Source: Comamonadaceae bacterium
GTDB taxonomy: Bacteria; Pseudomonadota; Gammaproteobacteria; Burkholderiales; Burkholderiaceae_C
Direction of reading: 5' to 3'
Assembly: GCA_947448735.1 (NCBI GenBank)
Contig: CANFOS010000006.1
Coordinates: forward strand, 62,001 to 126,000
DNA length: 64,000 nt
This document shows positions 45,689-54,291 of the stretch, in pieces. The notes below the pieces were generated by a model. It did no database searches. It had not been told where the DNA came from and saw nothing but the letters and a program-made list of their open reading frames with translations. Made by a program: the position numbers and the translations under genes. The first letter of the stretch is position 1, and every line of letters starts with the position of its first letter.

Positions 45689-45812
45689 CTGTCATCCTAC
45701 AAAAAAAGCGGCCGCTTCTGACCTTGTTGTCTGGGTTGCGTGACTACAGTGAATCGACAGCTTGCCGCATGAGCAAGCCGCTCGCCGTGTTTCACTTTTT
45801 AAAGGACGCATC

Positions 45813-46010
45813 ATGAACAAAGACCAAATCAAGGGCCGTGTCGAACAGGCCAAGGGAAACCTCAAGAAAGCCTCTGGCAAGATCGTCGGCAACGACAGGC
45901 TGCAAACGCAAGGCGTGGCAGACCAGCTCAAAGGCACCGTGCAGGCGGGTTACGGCGATGCCAAGCAAAACACCAAAGACATGGCGCAACACCTCGTTGA
46001 CAACATCTAA
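45813..46010 (+). CDS. CsbD-family stress protein
   Basis: This is a 65-residue hydrophilic protein (MNKDQIKGRVEQAKGNLKKA...GKIVGNDRLQTQGVADQL) of the CsbD family, which is induced by general stress in several bacteria but has no known activity. A good AAAGGA precedes ATG 45813. It opens a group of small stress/envelope genes and is followed after nine bases by a BON lipoprotein gene. Confidence 0.95.
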   Translation: MNKDQIKGRVEQAKGNLKKASGKIVGNDRLQTQGVADQLKGTVQAGYGDAKQNTKDMAQHLVDNI

Positions 46011-46019
46011 GGATCACAG

Positions 46020-46517
46020 ATGACCGTTTATTTAACTTCCCCAACGCCTGACCGCATGAAGGCGCGGGTGCTGGCTTGCGCACTGGCAGCCGTTGCTGGT
46101 ATCTCAGCTTGCGGCAAAAAAGATGACAGCCAGACGGCCGGCCAAAAGCTGGACGCTGCGGTGACCAGTACGCAGCAGGCTGCTGCCGAGGCCAAGACCA
46201 AAGCAGAAACCTCGATGGCCAAGGCCGGCGACGCGATGAAGGATGCGGCTCAAAAGGCGCAAGCATCAGGCAGCCAAACCGCCACGTCCATGGCCGGAAC
46301 GGTGGAAGATGTTGCCATCACGGCATCGGTTGCAGCCGGCTTTGCCAAAGACGCAGATTTAAGTGCGATCAAAATTGATGTAGACACCAAAAACGGCAAG
46401 GTGACGCTTTACGGCCCAGTGCCAAGTAGCGCTGCACGCGACCGCGCCACGACCATTGCCAAAAGCATCAAGGGTGTGAACGCTGTGGACAACAAACTGG
46501 TCGTCAAACCGGGTTGA
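46020..46517 (+). CDS. BON-domain lipoprotein
   Basis: This is a 165-residue protein. A lipoprotein-type signal (VLACALAAVAGISAC) ends in Cys, followed by an Ala/Lys/Thr-rich, probably coiled-coil spacer (about residues 40-95) and one BON domain (VEDVAITASVAAGFAKDADL... NAVDNKLVV). BON domains bind membranes or lipids in the periplasm, as in OsmY. ATG 46020 has AAGGA ahead of it; ATG 46056 would give a more usual signal length. It probably shares a transcript with the csbD-like gene and ends at a two-way terminator. Confidence 0.88.
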   Translation: MTVYLTSPTPDRMKARVLACALAAVAGISACGKKDDSQTAGQKLDAAVTSTQQAAAEAKTKAETSMAKAGDAMKDAAQKAQASGSQTATSMAGTVEDVAITASVAAGFAKDADLSAIKIDVDTKNGKVTLYGPVPSSAARDRATTIAKSIKGVNAVDNKLVVKPG

Positions 46518-46552
46518 GTCAGTCTCAGTGCGTCAAGATCGACGCACACAAC

Positions 46553-46578
46553 AAAAAACCTCCCGTGGGAGGTTTTTT
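46553..46578. terminator. Bidirectional terminator between convergent BON genes
   Basis: Fully symmetric AAAAAACCTCCC-gt-GGGAGGTTTTTT lies between the BON lipoprotein gene (+) and the second BON gene (-) and can end transcription from both sides. Confidence 0.93.
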
Positions 46579-46617
46579 CATACCTGAACATCAGGTCGTG
46601 ACGGGGTCAAACGGTGA

Positions 46618-46956
46618 TCAAGGACGCACGACGATGTCGTTACGCACCGAGCGCACATTCTTGACGTTGCGTGCAATCGATTCGGCTTGTGATTTTTCGG
46701 CCGTCGATTTGGCAAAACCTGACAGCTGCACTGTGCCGTTGAGTGTTTCAACGCTGATGGACGATGCCGAAACCGTTTTGTCTTCAACCATTTTGGCTTT
46801 GACCGCGGTGGTGATGCCAGCGTCATCAACATAGGCACCGGTTGTTTCCTGGCCGCGCACGACAGCGCAACCGGTGGACAGAACCGTCACGGCCGCCAGC
46901 GCGGCAAAAGCGCAAACAAGGACTGTGGTGCGGGCGGTATGGGAAGCTGTTTTCAT
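46618..46956 (-). CDS. BON-domain lipoprotein, OsmY-like
   Basis: The 112-residue protein has a signal ending VLSTGC (lipobox) and a single BON domain (DDAGITTAVKAKMVEDKTVS... VRNDIVV). It resembles the BON protein 100 bases away, which lies in opposite orientation. AGAGGA precedes ATG 46956; the open frame upstream has no homology to the family. It is likely an envelope-stress protein in the periplasm. Confidence 0.9.
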   Translation of the reverse strand: MKTASHTARTTVLVCAFAALAAVTVLSTGCAVVRGQETTGAYVDDAGITTAVKAKMVEDKTVSASSISVETLNGTVQLSGFAKSTAEKSQAESIARNVKNVRSVRNDIVVRP

Positions 46957-47048
46957 GATAATTCCTCTGAGTTGGTTTAATTGAATTGGTGCAAAGTTTA
47001 AAAAGCCTGCCAGCCAGCGGCACCACGCTGGCAAGCCTGCGCTTGTGT

Positions 47049-47516
47049 TCAAGTCGTCTCCGGTGGGCTTTGCGGCCGACCGTTCAGTTCAGACTGCGCC
47101 GAAAGCAGTGACAGCAAAGTCGTGGTCAGACCAGATGATTTGAAGGTGGCGAGCAGCAAGCCGGTCATCGACACCAAACGCCAGGGCCGCACCACAACCA
47201 GAGCGGCACCCAAGGCAGCAGCCACACCTAGCAATTGCACCGGTTTGTCATGCGCATACCTGTCCAAAACAGGATTGGCCATGCCAGCCGCGACATCAAG
47301 AGCGGTATGGACAGGGTGGTGCCGCCACCAGGCCTGTACTGTGCGCCTGACGGTTTTCCATAAATGGATTCGCCCGCCTGCAAGTGTTTTGTCTGGCACT
47401 GGGCCCGATGCGGGGCTCGTTGCCATATCCTCACCGCTGCGCGCCATGTAGCCGACCAAGGCTTGACGGCTGTTGGCTAGCCTTTGCTGTGGCGACAGCT
47501 TGTCTGGCGTTGTCAT
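47049..47516 (-). CDS. Unknown protein with hydrophobic C-terminal half, third in YqjD/YqjE-like operon
   Basis: No family was recognised for this 155-residue product. The N-terminal 60 residues are hydrophilic; residues about 95-140 hold two hydrophobic stretches (VQLLGVAAALGAALVVVRPW, LVSMTGLLLATFKSSGL) likely to be a membrane hairpin. It starts nine bases after the YqjE-like gene and follows the DUF883 gene on the same strand. This is the position of YqjK in enterobacteria, but sequence similarity to YqjK was not seen. Confidence 0.6.
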   Translation of the reverse strand: MTTPDKLSPQQRLANSRQALVGYMARSGEDMATSPASGPVPDKTLAGGRIHLWKTVRRTVQAWWRHHPVHTALDVAAGMANPVLDRYAHDKPVQLLGVAAALGAALVVVRPWRLVSMTGLLLATFKSSGLTTTLLSLLSAQSELNGRPQSPPETT

Positions 47517-47525
47517 GTCAAACCA

Positions 47526-47891
47526 TCAGGCCGCAAGCCGCAATGCGTCTGCATCGCCGTGCAATTGCGCTTTCAACTCGGAAAAGTGTTCGGCGCTCAG
47601 CGGCTTGTTCGCTTGTATCAGTGCAATCACTGTGGCCAGCATGGCCAGGCACGGCACGCCCACCAAAATCCAATGGAACTGATTGTTTAAAAAACCCAGC
47701 ATCAGTGCGATGCCGGTCATGGAAAAGAAAACCGACCCACAGACCACGGCCAGCAACCAGGCCATCGCCCGCCGCGCAAGCTCTGCCCCTGCAGTCTTGG
47801 CCTCCTGGCCCACAAGAGCGCCATAGGCAGAAAGATGCACCATGACCAGATCGGGGCGCTGGATGACAGTTGAAAAAATCGGGTGCAGCAT
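47526..47891 (-). CDS. YqjE/holin-like inner-membrane protein
   Basis: This is a 121-residue protein with two central membrane helices (AMAWLLAVVCGSVFFSMTGIA and WILVGVPCLAMLATVIALI) flanked by charged ends. The layout and location next to a DUF883 (YqjD/ElaB-like) gene fit the phage-holin superfamily III/YqjE group. The function is unknown; in E. coli the set is linked to stationary phase and ribosome hibernation at the membrane. Confidence 0.7.
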   Translation of the reverse strand: MLHPIFSTVIQRPDLVMVHLSAYGALVGQEAKTAGAELARRAMAWLLAVVCGSVFFSMTGIALMLGFLNNQFHWILVGVPCLAMLATVIALIQANKPLSAEHFSELKAQLHGDADALRLAA

Positions 47892-47924
47892 CGGCCATCA
47901 GTCCTGTGTCAAAAATGGCGTGGA

Positions 47925-48314
47925 TTAACGTGAATCACGGCCATACGCAGCAGACACCAGCAACGCAACTGCTGCGCCAACTGCTGCCGCCATCAATACG
48001 GACTGCACAGGCTTGTCAGACACGTAACGGCTGGTCGCCGCGGTGGCTCGCGACATCGACTCTTTGGCTTTGTCTTTGGCTTGCCCGGCCATGTCCAGGC
48101 TCTGCTGCGCCATTGCTTGCGCCTTGCTGGCCAGCCGGTCCAATGCAGGCTCAACCTTGTTTTGGAAGGCGTGTATTTTTTCGTCGGCTGCGTCGAGCGC
48201 ATGGTTGGCGTAGCTGCGGCTTGCGTCAATGGCTTTGTCTGCCGAATTCATCAGGCCATCGGCGACTTGACGGGTGCTTTGTTGAACTGTTGCGGCATTG
48301 GAGGGGGTGATCAT
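47925..48314 (-). CDS. DUF883-like (YqjD/ElaB family) membrane-anchored protein
   Basis: The 129-residue protein is a long amphipathic helix (about residues 15-95, rich in Ala, Lys, Asp and Gln) followed by one C-terminal membrane helix (VQSVLMAAAVGAAVALLVSA) and a basic end, GRDSR. This matches YqjD/ElaB, which tether ribosomes to the inner membrane in stationary phase in E. coli. It is the first gene of a three-gene minus-strand set. Confidence 0.82.
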   Translation of the reverse strand: MITPSNAATVQQSTRQVADGLMNSADKAIDASRSYANHALDAADEKIHAFQNKVEPALDRLASKAQAMAQQSLDMAGQAKDKAKESMSRATAATSRYVSDKPVQSVLMAAAVGAAVALLVSAAYGRDSR

Positions 48315-48387
48315 GATGGATTCCTTGGAGGTAAAAAAGGGAGGTGAAAAAGTGTGAAAAAGTGTCAGAGCGTGGGGTGTGAGAACG

Positions 48388-48570
48388 TCAGGTGCGTGCT
48401 GAGACGCAGCGCTTGTTGGCCGGTCTCGTCACAAAACCGACGACGGCCATGACGGCGAAAATGGCGACAAGGATCTTGGCGATTCCGACTGCGCCGGTGG
48501 CGATGCCGCCAAATCCAAAAACTGCCGCCATCAGCGCAATGACGAAAAAAACGACGCAATCGTGCAGCAT
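48388..48570 (-). CDS. DUF1328 (YtjA-like) small membrane protein
   Basis: This is a 60-residue two-helix membrane protein, [20 protein letters not shown] then [20 protein letters not shown], typical of DUF1328. The family is known only as a small inner-membrane protein. ATG 48570 was taken; the longer frame upstream is non-homologous. The 205-base gap to the histidine kinase gene holds no evident gene. Confidence 0.9.
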   Translation of the reverse strand: MLHDCVVFFVIALMAAVFGFGGIATGAVGIAKILVAIFAVMAVVGFVTRPANKRCVSART

Positions 48571-48775
48571 GTTCAGCTCCTGAGCTTCAAAAGTAAGAGA
48601 GATCCACCTGTAAAGCGAGGTCAGCAAAGGGCTTTGCAAGTGTGTGCTGCAAGCTTAAGACGGGCAAAGCCCGGACCTCATCGGCTGTTGCCCCTGCCGC
48701 CTGTCAGCCAGACCGTGCGACGGGGGTAGGCCCTGTCTGACAGTTGCACTGGCACCCACCAGGAACGAAAGCGGT

Positions 48776-50125
48776 TCAGTCCTGGGGCATCACCGCAGAA
48801 ATAGTGGTTCCCTGGCCTGGGGCGCTGGTGATGGTCAGTTTGCCGCCTGCAGCTTCCACCCTGTGCCGCATGCCGCTGATGCCGTGACTGGTCGCCGCTA
48901 TGCTCTGGGTGTCAAAACCTGTGCCGTTGTCCTCAACTTCAATCACAGCGAAACCTTCTCGGTTGTGCAGGCTGATGATGATATGTGTGGCCTCTGCATA
49001 TTTGCCAATGTTGGTGAGCGATTCCTGCACCAACCGGTAAGCCGTCAGTTGCGCCGAGCCACCCAGCTCGACGTACTCCAAATTTGTGGTCAGCGGCACA
49101 CCCGAGCGTTCTTCAAACTCCCGCGCCAAAATTTCAAGGGATGCCACCAAGCCCAGGTGTGACAGCGATGACGGTCTGAGGTCTTCCACAATCCTGCGTT
49201 TCAGCGCAATGCCGCTGTTCAGGATACTGGTCAGGTGGGTGATGCGCTCCAGAGCTTCTGGTTGCGAGCTGCCCAGCCGTGACTTGAGCCGCGCCACATC
49301 CAGCTTGGCTGCCGTCAGCAAGGCACCCAGTTCGTCGTGCAGTTCACGTGCCAGATGGCCACGTTCATCTTCTCGTACGTTTTGCAGGTGGGTGGCCAGC
49401 TCAGCCAGATTGGCTGTGCGTTCGCGCACCTGCAAATCAAGCTGGTCACGTTCGCGCTGCAGCGATTCCTGCGCCCGAGTGCCTGAATTGAGCAAGGCCC
49501 GCGTTTGCAGCAGATACATGTAAAAAGCCAGCAACCCGCTCAGCGCCATGACCGCGATGCCGATACGCGACAGTTGCAGCGTGCGCATGACTTGTGCCTG
49601 CCCCAGCGCCATGTTGCGCACGCTGGTGGCGGACAGCTTGTCCGCCTGGGTGCGAATGCCGTCCATTTGATCCTTGCCCACGTCGGTGGTCAGCACAAAA
49701 CGCCAGGCGTCTTCCTGTCCCGCGTCACGCATCTTGATCGACAGGTCCATTTCTGCCATCTTGCGAGAAATATGGCGTGACATCACGGTGAAGTCGCCGA
49801 GCTGATCTTGAGAAGATGTAAAGGTGATGCGCAACTGGTCGAGTTGACGGTTGATGGTCTTCAGTGTGTCGTCATAAGGCTCCAGGTAGGCCTTGTTGCC
49901 TGTCAGCAAATAGCCGCGCTGGCCAGTCTCGGCATCCAGCATGGCCTGCATCAGTTCATTCAGCGCGCTGCGTGTGTTTTCTGCCTGCTCCATGTCGCGG
50001 ACTGATGTGACCGTGTTGCGGTAACTTGCTTCATTCATGAAGACCACCAGCGCGGTTGCCAGAACTGCCATGAGCAGACCAACGGCGAGGTCTGAAAACT
50101 TGAGGGACCACTTAAAAAACGTCAC
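48776..50125 (-). CDS. CHASE3-domain sensor histidine kinase (NarX/HisKA_3 type)
   Basis: This is a 449-residue membrane kinase. The first membrane helix (about residues 13-30), a CHASE3 extracellular domain (about 30-170; MLDAETGQRGYLLTGNKAYL), a second helix and a coiled coil lead to a HisKA_3 domain with the phospho-His in GHLARELHDELGALL. The ATPase domain has LTNIGKYAEA, VEDNGTGFD and GISGMRHRVEAAGG. GTG 50125 has GGAGG eight bases before it, so earlier starts (ATG 50146) are less likely. It is divergent from a LuxR-type regulator, the obvious partner. The stimulus is unknown. Confidence 0.92.
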   Translation of the reverse strand: MTFFKWSLKFSDLAVGLLMAVLATALVVFMNEASYRNTVTSVRDMEQAENTRSALNELMQAMLDAETGQRGYLLTGNKAYLEPYDDTLKTINRQLDQLRITFTSSQDQLGDFTVMSRHISRKMAEMDLSIKMRDAGQEDAWRFVLTTDVGKDQMDGIRTQADKLSATSVRNMALGQAQVMRTLQLSRIGIAVMALSGLLAFYMYLLQTRALLNSGTRAQESLQRERDQLDLQVRERTANLAELATHLQNVREDERGHLARELHDELGALLTAAKLDVARLKSRLGSSQPEALERITHLTSILNSGIALKRRIVEDLRPSSLSHLGLVASLEILAREFEERSGVPLTTNLEYVELGGSAQLTAYRLVQESLTNIGKYAEATHIIISLHNREGFAVIEVEDNGTGFDTQSIAATSHGISGMRHRVEAAGGKLTITSAPGQGTTISAVMPQD

Positions 50126-50203
50126 GGGCAATCCTCCTACAGTCATTTCGGGCAATCGCGCCAATAATCACGAACAAACAACACTCCGCACAAGGCTAGC
50201 ATC

Positions 50204-50836
50204 ATGATCAAAATCGGCATCGTTGACGACCACGCCATCGTGCGTTCGGGACTCAAACAGTTTTTCTCTGAGCACGTGGATCTGCGTGTGGCAGGTGAGG
50301 CAGCCAGCGGCCGGGAAGCGATCGACCTGGTGCGCAATACCGAACTGGATATTCTGGTGATGGACCTGTCCATGCCCGGTCAAAGCGGTATTGATGCATT
50401 GGCCATGATTCGCGCCAAAGCCCCGGATGTGGGCATTCTGATCCTCAGCGGCTACCCTGAAGAACATTACGCGGTCAGCCTGATTCGCCAGGGTGCCAGT
50501 GGGTACCTGAACAAGGAATGCGACCCGCAAGAAATTGTCAACGCCATACGCGTTATTTCTTTGGGCAAGCGCTACATCACGCCAAGTGTTGCCGAGCTGC
50601 TGGCGCAACAGCTGAACCGTCCGCAAGACATGGCATCGCACGAGCAGTTGTCCGAACGCGAGTTTCAAGTTTTCCTGAAACTGGCCAAAGGTGAAACCGC
50701 AGGCGACATTGCCAAGGCCTTGTCGCTGAGTGTCAAAACCGTCAGCACCTACCGCACCCGTGTGATGGAAAAGATGAGCCTGTCTTCCAACAGCGACCTG
50801 ACGTATTACGCGCTCAAAAACAAATTGATCGACTGA
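50204..50836 (+). CDS. NarL/FixJ-family response regulator
   Basis: This is a 210-residue two-domain regulator. The receiver has DD near residue 8, phospho-acceptor Asp54 (ILVMDLSMPGQ), Ser and Lys104 (GYLNKE). A LuxR-type helix-turn-helix follows (LSEREFQVFLKLAKGETAGD... KTVSTYRTRVMEKM, about 145-205). It should bind DNA as a dimer when phosphorylated by the divergently encoded kinase. The nearby stress genes are possible targets, which is inference. Confidence 0.95.
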   Translation: MIKIGIVDDHAIVRSGLKQFFSEHVDLRVAGEAASGREAIDLVRNTELDILVMDLSMPGQSGIDALAMIRAKAPDVGILILSGYPEEHYAVSLIRQGASGYLNKECDPQEIVNAIRVISLGKRYITPSVAELLAQQLNRPQDMASHEQLSEREFQVFLKLAKGETAGDIAKALSLSVKTVSTYRTRVMEKMSLSSNSDLTYYALKNKLID

Positions 50837-50903
50837 ACGATTGATGGGCGCAAGGATTTTGGTTCCTGTCATGCCAGCTGGTTGAAGGCCGCACACAGGC
50901 ACT

Positions 50904-51284
50904 TCAGTCCAGCGCGCCGCTTTGCACGCGGCAATAGTCGACCAGGGCCTCGATTTCATTGGACTTGTCGAACACCGCATCGACACCGAGTTGCGCGCAA
51001 CGCTGTCGAATGTCTGCCGTTGCGTAGTTGCTGAGCACCACCACTTTTTGCGTGGGCCGTCTGTCGCGGCAAGCAGCCAGGACGCCCAAGCCGCTGCCCT
51101 GTTTCAAAAACAGATCCAGAATGGCCAGGTCCCACAGCTGGGGGTTTTTCAACAGCCATTCCTTGCCATCGTTTTCGTTGTCCGCGGTGCCCACGGCGTC
51201 CACGCTTGCAAGTTCTTCAAGCGTTGCAATCAGGTTATCGCGAATGGTGGGGTTATCTTCAACAAGGTAGGTTTTGAGGATCAC
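50904..51284 (-). CDS. Single-domain response regulator (receiver only)
   Basis: This is a receiver domain of 126 residues without output domain. From GTG 51284, LKTYLVEDNPTIRDNL gives the acidic pocket, Asp57 is the acceptor (LAILDLFLKQG), and VVVLSNYATADIRQ and VFDKSNE give the conserved Ser and Lys. A longer version from GTG 51335 adds 17 non-homologous residues; neither has a strong ribosome binding site. It is convergent with the LuxR-type regulator and may compete for phosphate from the CHASE3 kinase. Confidence 0.88.
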   Translation of the reverse strand: MILKTYLVEDNPTIRDNLIATLEELASVDAVGTADNENDGKEWLLKNPQLWDLAILDLFLKQGSGLGVLAACRDRRPTQKVVVLSNYATADIRQRCAQLGVDAVFDKSNEIEALVDYCRVQSGALD

Positions 51285-51368
51285 GAGTGAAGTCCAGGTC
51301 GTCTGTGGCTTGATGGGAGCGATATGAAAGGTCACGTGGCATTTTGCACTTGACCAGAAATTATTTTT

Positions 51369-51384
51369 GTAGGAGGGCGCCTAC
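51369..51384. promoter_or_regulatory. Inverted repeat GTAGG-N6-CCTAC upstream of the AsmA gene
   Basis: A perfect 5-bp inverted repeat with 6-base spacing lies between the receiver gene and the AsmA gene. TGTAGGAGG at its left also occurs upstream of the kinase gene (minus strand near 50140), where it doubles as ribosome binding site. It might be a regulator site; this is tentative. Confidence 0.3.
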
Positions 51385-51504
51385 TGTTTGATCTTATTGC
51401 CCTAGTGTAGACATCTGCTGACAGTGCCCCCAAGTACTTGCCGATGGTGTGACAAATGTGATCTGCTGAAAATCAAATAGTTAATTTCACGGGGCAGACC
51501 ACTT

Positions 51505-53502
51505 ATGAACCAAGCGTTTTTTCAGTCTGTGAACGCCAGGCGCTGGCTGATGGGTGTGGCAGCAGCCTTGCTGGTGTTGATGGGCGCGGTGTATTTTTTT
51601 CCTTGGGACATGCTGCGTGGACCGATCAATCGCTACGTGTCAGACCACCTGGGCAGGCGTTTTGAGATCACCCAGCGGTTGACCGTGCATCTGGGCAGAA
51701 CCACCACCGTACGTGCTGACGGCCTCGAAGTTGCCAACCCCAACTGGGCCAGCGAGCCATATCTTGTAACGGCCAAAGCCGCCGAGTTTGACATCAGGCT
51801 GTGGCCCCTTTTAAGGGGCCAGGTGGTATTGCCCCGAATTGCCTTGTTCGAGCCTCTGATCGGCTTGCAAATGCAGCCCGATGGCAGGCGTACCTGGGCC
51901 TTGTCACGAGACACATCCGACGTCAATGCCACGCCCGCCATCGGGACGGTGACTGTCGACCAGGGCGTTTTGAAATATCGGGCCGATCGGGACGGTGCGG
52001 ATATCACCGCCCGATTCTCAATGGCGACCGAGGACACTGCGACCCTGCCGCTGCGCTATCAGGTCAGTGGCAAATGGAAAAACGAAACCTTCGCAGCCCA
52101 TGGGCGCACTGGGGGCGCTCTGGCTTTGAGCCGGGACATTCGCGCGTCCTTCCCGATCGAGGTCAATGCCCAGTCTGGTCACACCCTGCTGAACGCCAAA
52201 GGAACGGTTGAAAACATCACGGAATTTGCCGGACTGTCAGCCACCTTTGACATTCAGGGGAATAACCTGGACGAGCTATACAAGCTGTCAGGGTTGGTGC
52301 TCCCGTCGACGCCACCCTACAAGCTGCGCGGCCTGTTGGACAAGCAGGGCCAGGTGTGGTCGGTCCGCCAGATGCGTGGTGTTTTGGGCCGGTCGGACAT
52401 CAACGGCGAGCTGGATTTTGACGCATCACAAGCCACGCCCATGCTGACCGGCAAGGTGCAGTCCAATGAACTGGACTTTGAAGACTTGCGGCCTGTCATC
52501 GGCTTGCCGGTGAAGGCGGCGAAGACTGTTGCCAGAACTGTCAGCGCCAAGGTGGCTGGCGCCAAGACCGCGGTGCCCGTGTCGACGCGCAGGGTGCTGC
52601 CCACCGCCACGCTGGATCTGGTGCGTCTGAGGTTCATGAATGCCGATGTGATCTACCGTGCGCTGGACATTCGCCACGTCGAGCAACTGCCGCTGGACAA
52701 AGGCAGTGTGCGTGTCAGGCTGAAAAACGGCATCTTGCAGCTTGACCCTTTGGCGTTGGGGGTGGCGGGTGGTTTACTGGCAGGCCGCATCACCATTGAC
52801 GTGAATGGGGCGCTCGCTGTTTATGACACCCGTTTTGAATTGCGGGCCGTTCAGCTTAACCGCTTGTTTCCGACGATTCAAAACACCAAATCGGCACTGG
52901 GAAAAATCAGCGGTCAGGTCGCCTTGAAGGGGCGTGGCAATTCAGTGGCGCAAATGCTGGGCTCTGCCTCGGGCAACGTGGCTGTGCTGATGGGCAAGGG
53001 TCAGATCAGCAATATCTTGCTGGAATTCCTGGGACTTGATGGCGGTGAAATCATCAAGTTCTTACTGCGCGGTGACCGTAACGTGCCGCTGCTGTGCGCG
53101 GCGGCGGCCTTTGATGTCAAGCAAGGGCTGATGAACAGTCAAGTGATTGTGCTGGACACCACCGACACCGTGATCCATGGCAACGGACAGATCAGCCTGG
53201 CTGACGAAACGCTCGATATTCTGCTCAAGCCTGAACCGAAGGACACCAGCATGTTGAGCCTGCGTTCACCACTCAGAATGGCCGGTACTTTTGCCGCACC
53301 CACGGCTGGCCCCGACAAGGTGGCGCTGGCTGCAAGGGCTGGCCTGGCGATTGCGCTCGGCGTGGTCAATCCGTTTTTGGCCTTGCTCGCAACCATTGAA
53401 ACCGGCCCTGGTCAGGATGCTGACTGCGCGGGTACGCTGGCCATCGCTGCAAAAGCAGCCAGCCCTGCATCCAAAGCCGGGGCCAAGCCAGCAGGTCAAT
53501 GA
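51505..53502 (+). CDS. AsmA-family envelope protein
   Basis: This is a 665-residue protein with one N-terminal membrane helix (LMGVAAALLVLMGAVYFFPW) and a long periplasmic part. RRFEITQRLTVHLGRTTTVR and DGLEVANPNWASEPYLVTAK are typical AsmA beginnings, and the end (TLDILLKPEPKDTSMLSLRS) matches the AsmA-like C-terminal domain. AsmA-like proteins are thought to bridge the periplasm and move phospholipids to the outer membrane. No operon partner is evident. Confidence 0.9.
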   Translation: MNQAFFQSVNARRWLMGVAAALLVLMGAVYFFPWDMLRGPINRYVSDHLGRRFEITQRLTVHLGRTTTVRADGLEVANPNWASEPYLVTAKAAEFDIRLWPLLRGQVVLPRIALFEPLIGLQMQPDGRRTWALSRDTSDVNATPAIGTVTVDQGVLKYRADRDGADITARFSMATEDTATLPLRYQVSGKWKNETFAAHGRTGGALALSRDIRASFPIEVNAQSGHTLLNAKGTVENITEFAGLSATFDIQGNNLDELYKLSGLVLPSTPPYKLRGLLDKQGQVWSVRQMRGVLGRSDINGELDFDASQATPMLTGKVQSNELDFEDLRPVIGLPVKAAKTVARTVSAKVAGAKTAVPVSTRRVLPTATLDLVRLRFMNADVIYRALDIRHVEQLPLDKGSVRVRLKNGILQLDPLALGVAGGLLAGRITIDVNGALAVYDTRFELRAVQLNRLFPTIQNTKSALGKISGQVALKGRGNSVAQMLGSASGNVAVLMGKGQISNILLEFLGLDGGEIIKFLLRGDRNVPLLCAAAAFDVKQGLMNSQVIVLDTTDTVIHGNGQISLADETLDILLKPEPKDTSMLSLRSPLRMAGTFAAPTAGPDKVALAARAGLAIALGVVNPFLALLATIETGPGQDADCAGTLAIAAKAASPASKAGAKPAGQ

Positions 53503-53523
53503 TCGTTGATGGTGGCTTGTTGA

Positions 53524-54273
53524 TCAGCGAGGATGACAAACCGCGCAGACGCTGTTGCGCGGCATCCGCACTTCATTGAAGCTCATACTGCGGCCATCGA
53601 GCATCAGCAGCCGGCCCTTGAGCGGCTCGCCTGTCTGGGTCAGCAGCTTCAAAGCTTCGGCCGCCTGCACGCTGCCAATGATGCCGACCAGCGGCGCAAA
53701 AACGCCCATGGTGGCGCACTGTGTTTCTTCAAATGTGCTGGATTCGGGGAACACACAGGCATAGCAGGGCGAAAGCACGTCGCGCGGGTCAAACACTGTC
53801 ACTTGCCCGTCAAAGCGAATGGCAGCGCCAGAGACCAAGGGCTTTCGGTGTTTGACGCAAGCCCGGTTGATCGCGTGACGGGTCTTGAAGTTGTCGGTAC
53901 AGTCGAGCACCACATCGGCCAGCATCACTTGCTCATTGAGCAGCGCATCGCCTGCGCGCTCGGTGATGACGGTCACCTGAACGTCCGGGTTGATGTCGGC
54001 GATGGCTTGCTCAATGGACTGCGCTTTAGGCTTGCCGATGTCAGCCAGTGTGTGGGCTATTTGCCGTTGCAAATTGGTGGCGTCTACCGTGTCATGGTCT
54101 ATCACGGTGATGTGCCCGACCCCCGCGCTGCCCAGGTACAAGGCTGCAGGTGAGCCCAAACCGCCCGCACCAATGATCAGCGCATGCGAGGCCAGCAGTT
54201 GTTGCTGGCCTTCGATACCGATTTCATCTAGAAGAATGTGGCGCGAGTAGCGCAGCAGCTGGTCGTCGTTCAA
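53524..54273 (-). CDS. moeB: MoeB/ThiF-family sulfur-carrier adenylyltransferase
   Basis: The 249-residue protein adenylates the C-terminus of a ubiquitin-like sulfur carrier (MoaD or ThiS). It has IIGAGGLGSPAALYLGSAGV, IDHDTVDATNLQRQIAH and two CxxC pairs (CYAC at about 172, CAVC near the end) for structural zinc. A central DCTDNF loop and a Cys in ETQCATMG are present. MoeB and ThiF cannot be separated by eye, and neither moaD nor thiS lies nearby. It is 18 bases downstream of ctpA. Confidence 0.88.
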   Translation of the reverse strand: MNDDQLLRYSRHILLDEIGIEGQQQLLASHALIIGAGGLGSPAALYLGSAGVGHITVIDHDTVDATNLQRQIAHTLADIGKPKAQSIEQAIADINPDVQVTVITERAGDALLNEQVMLADVVLDCTDNFKTRHAINRACVKHRKPLVSGAAIRFDGQVTVFDPRDVLSPCYACVFPESSTFEETQCATMGVFAPLVGIIGSVQAAEALKLLTQTGEPLKGRLLMLDGRSMSFNEVRMPRNSVCAVCHPR

Positions 54274-54291
54274 GAAGCATCCAAGAAAAAA

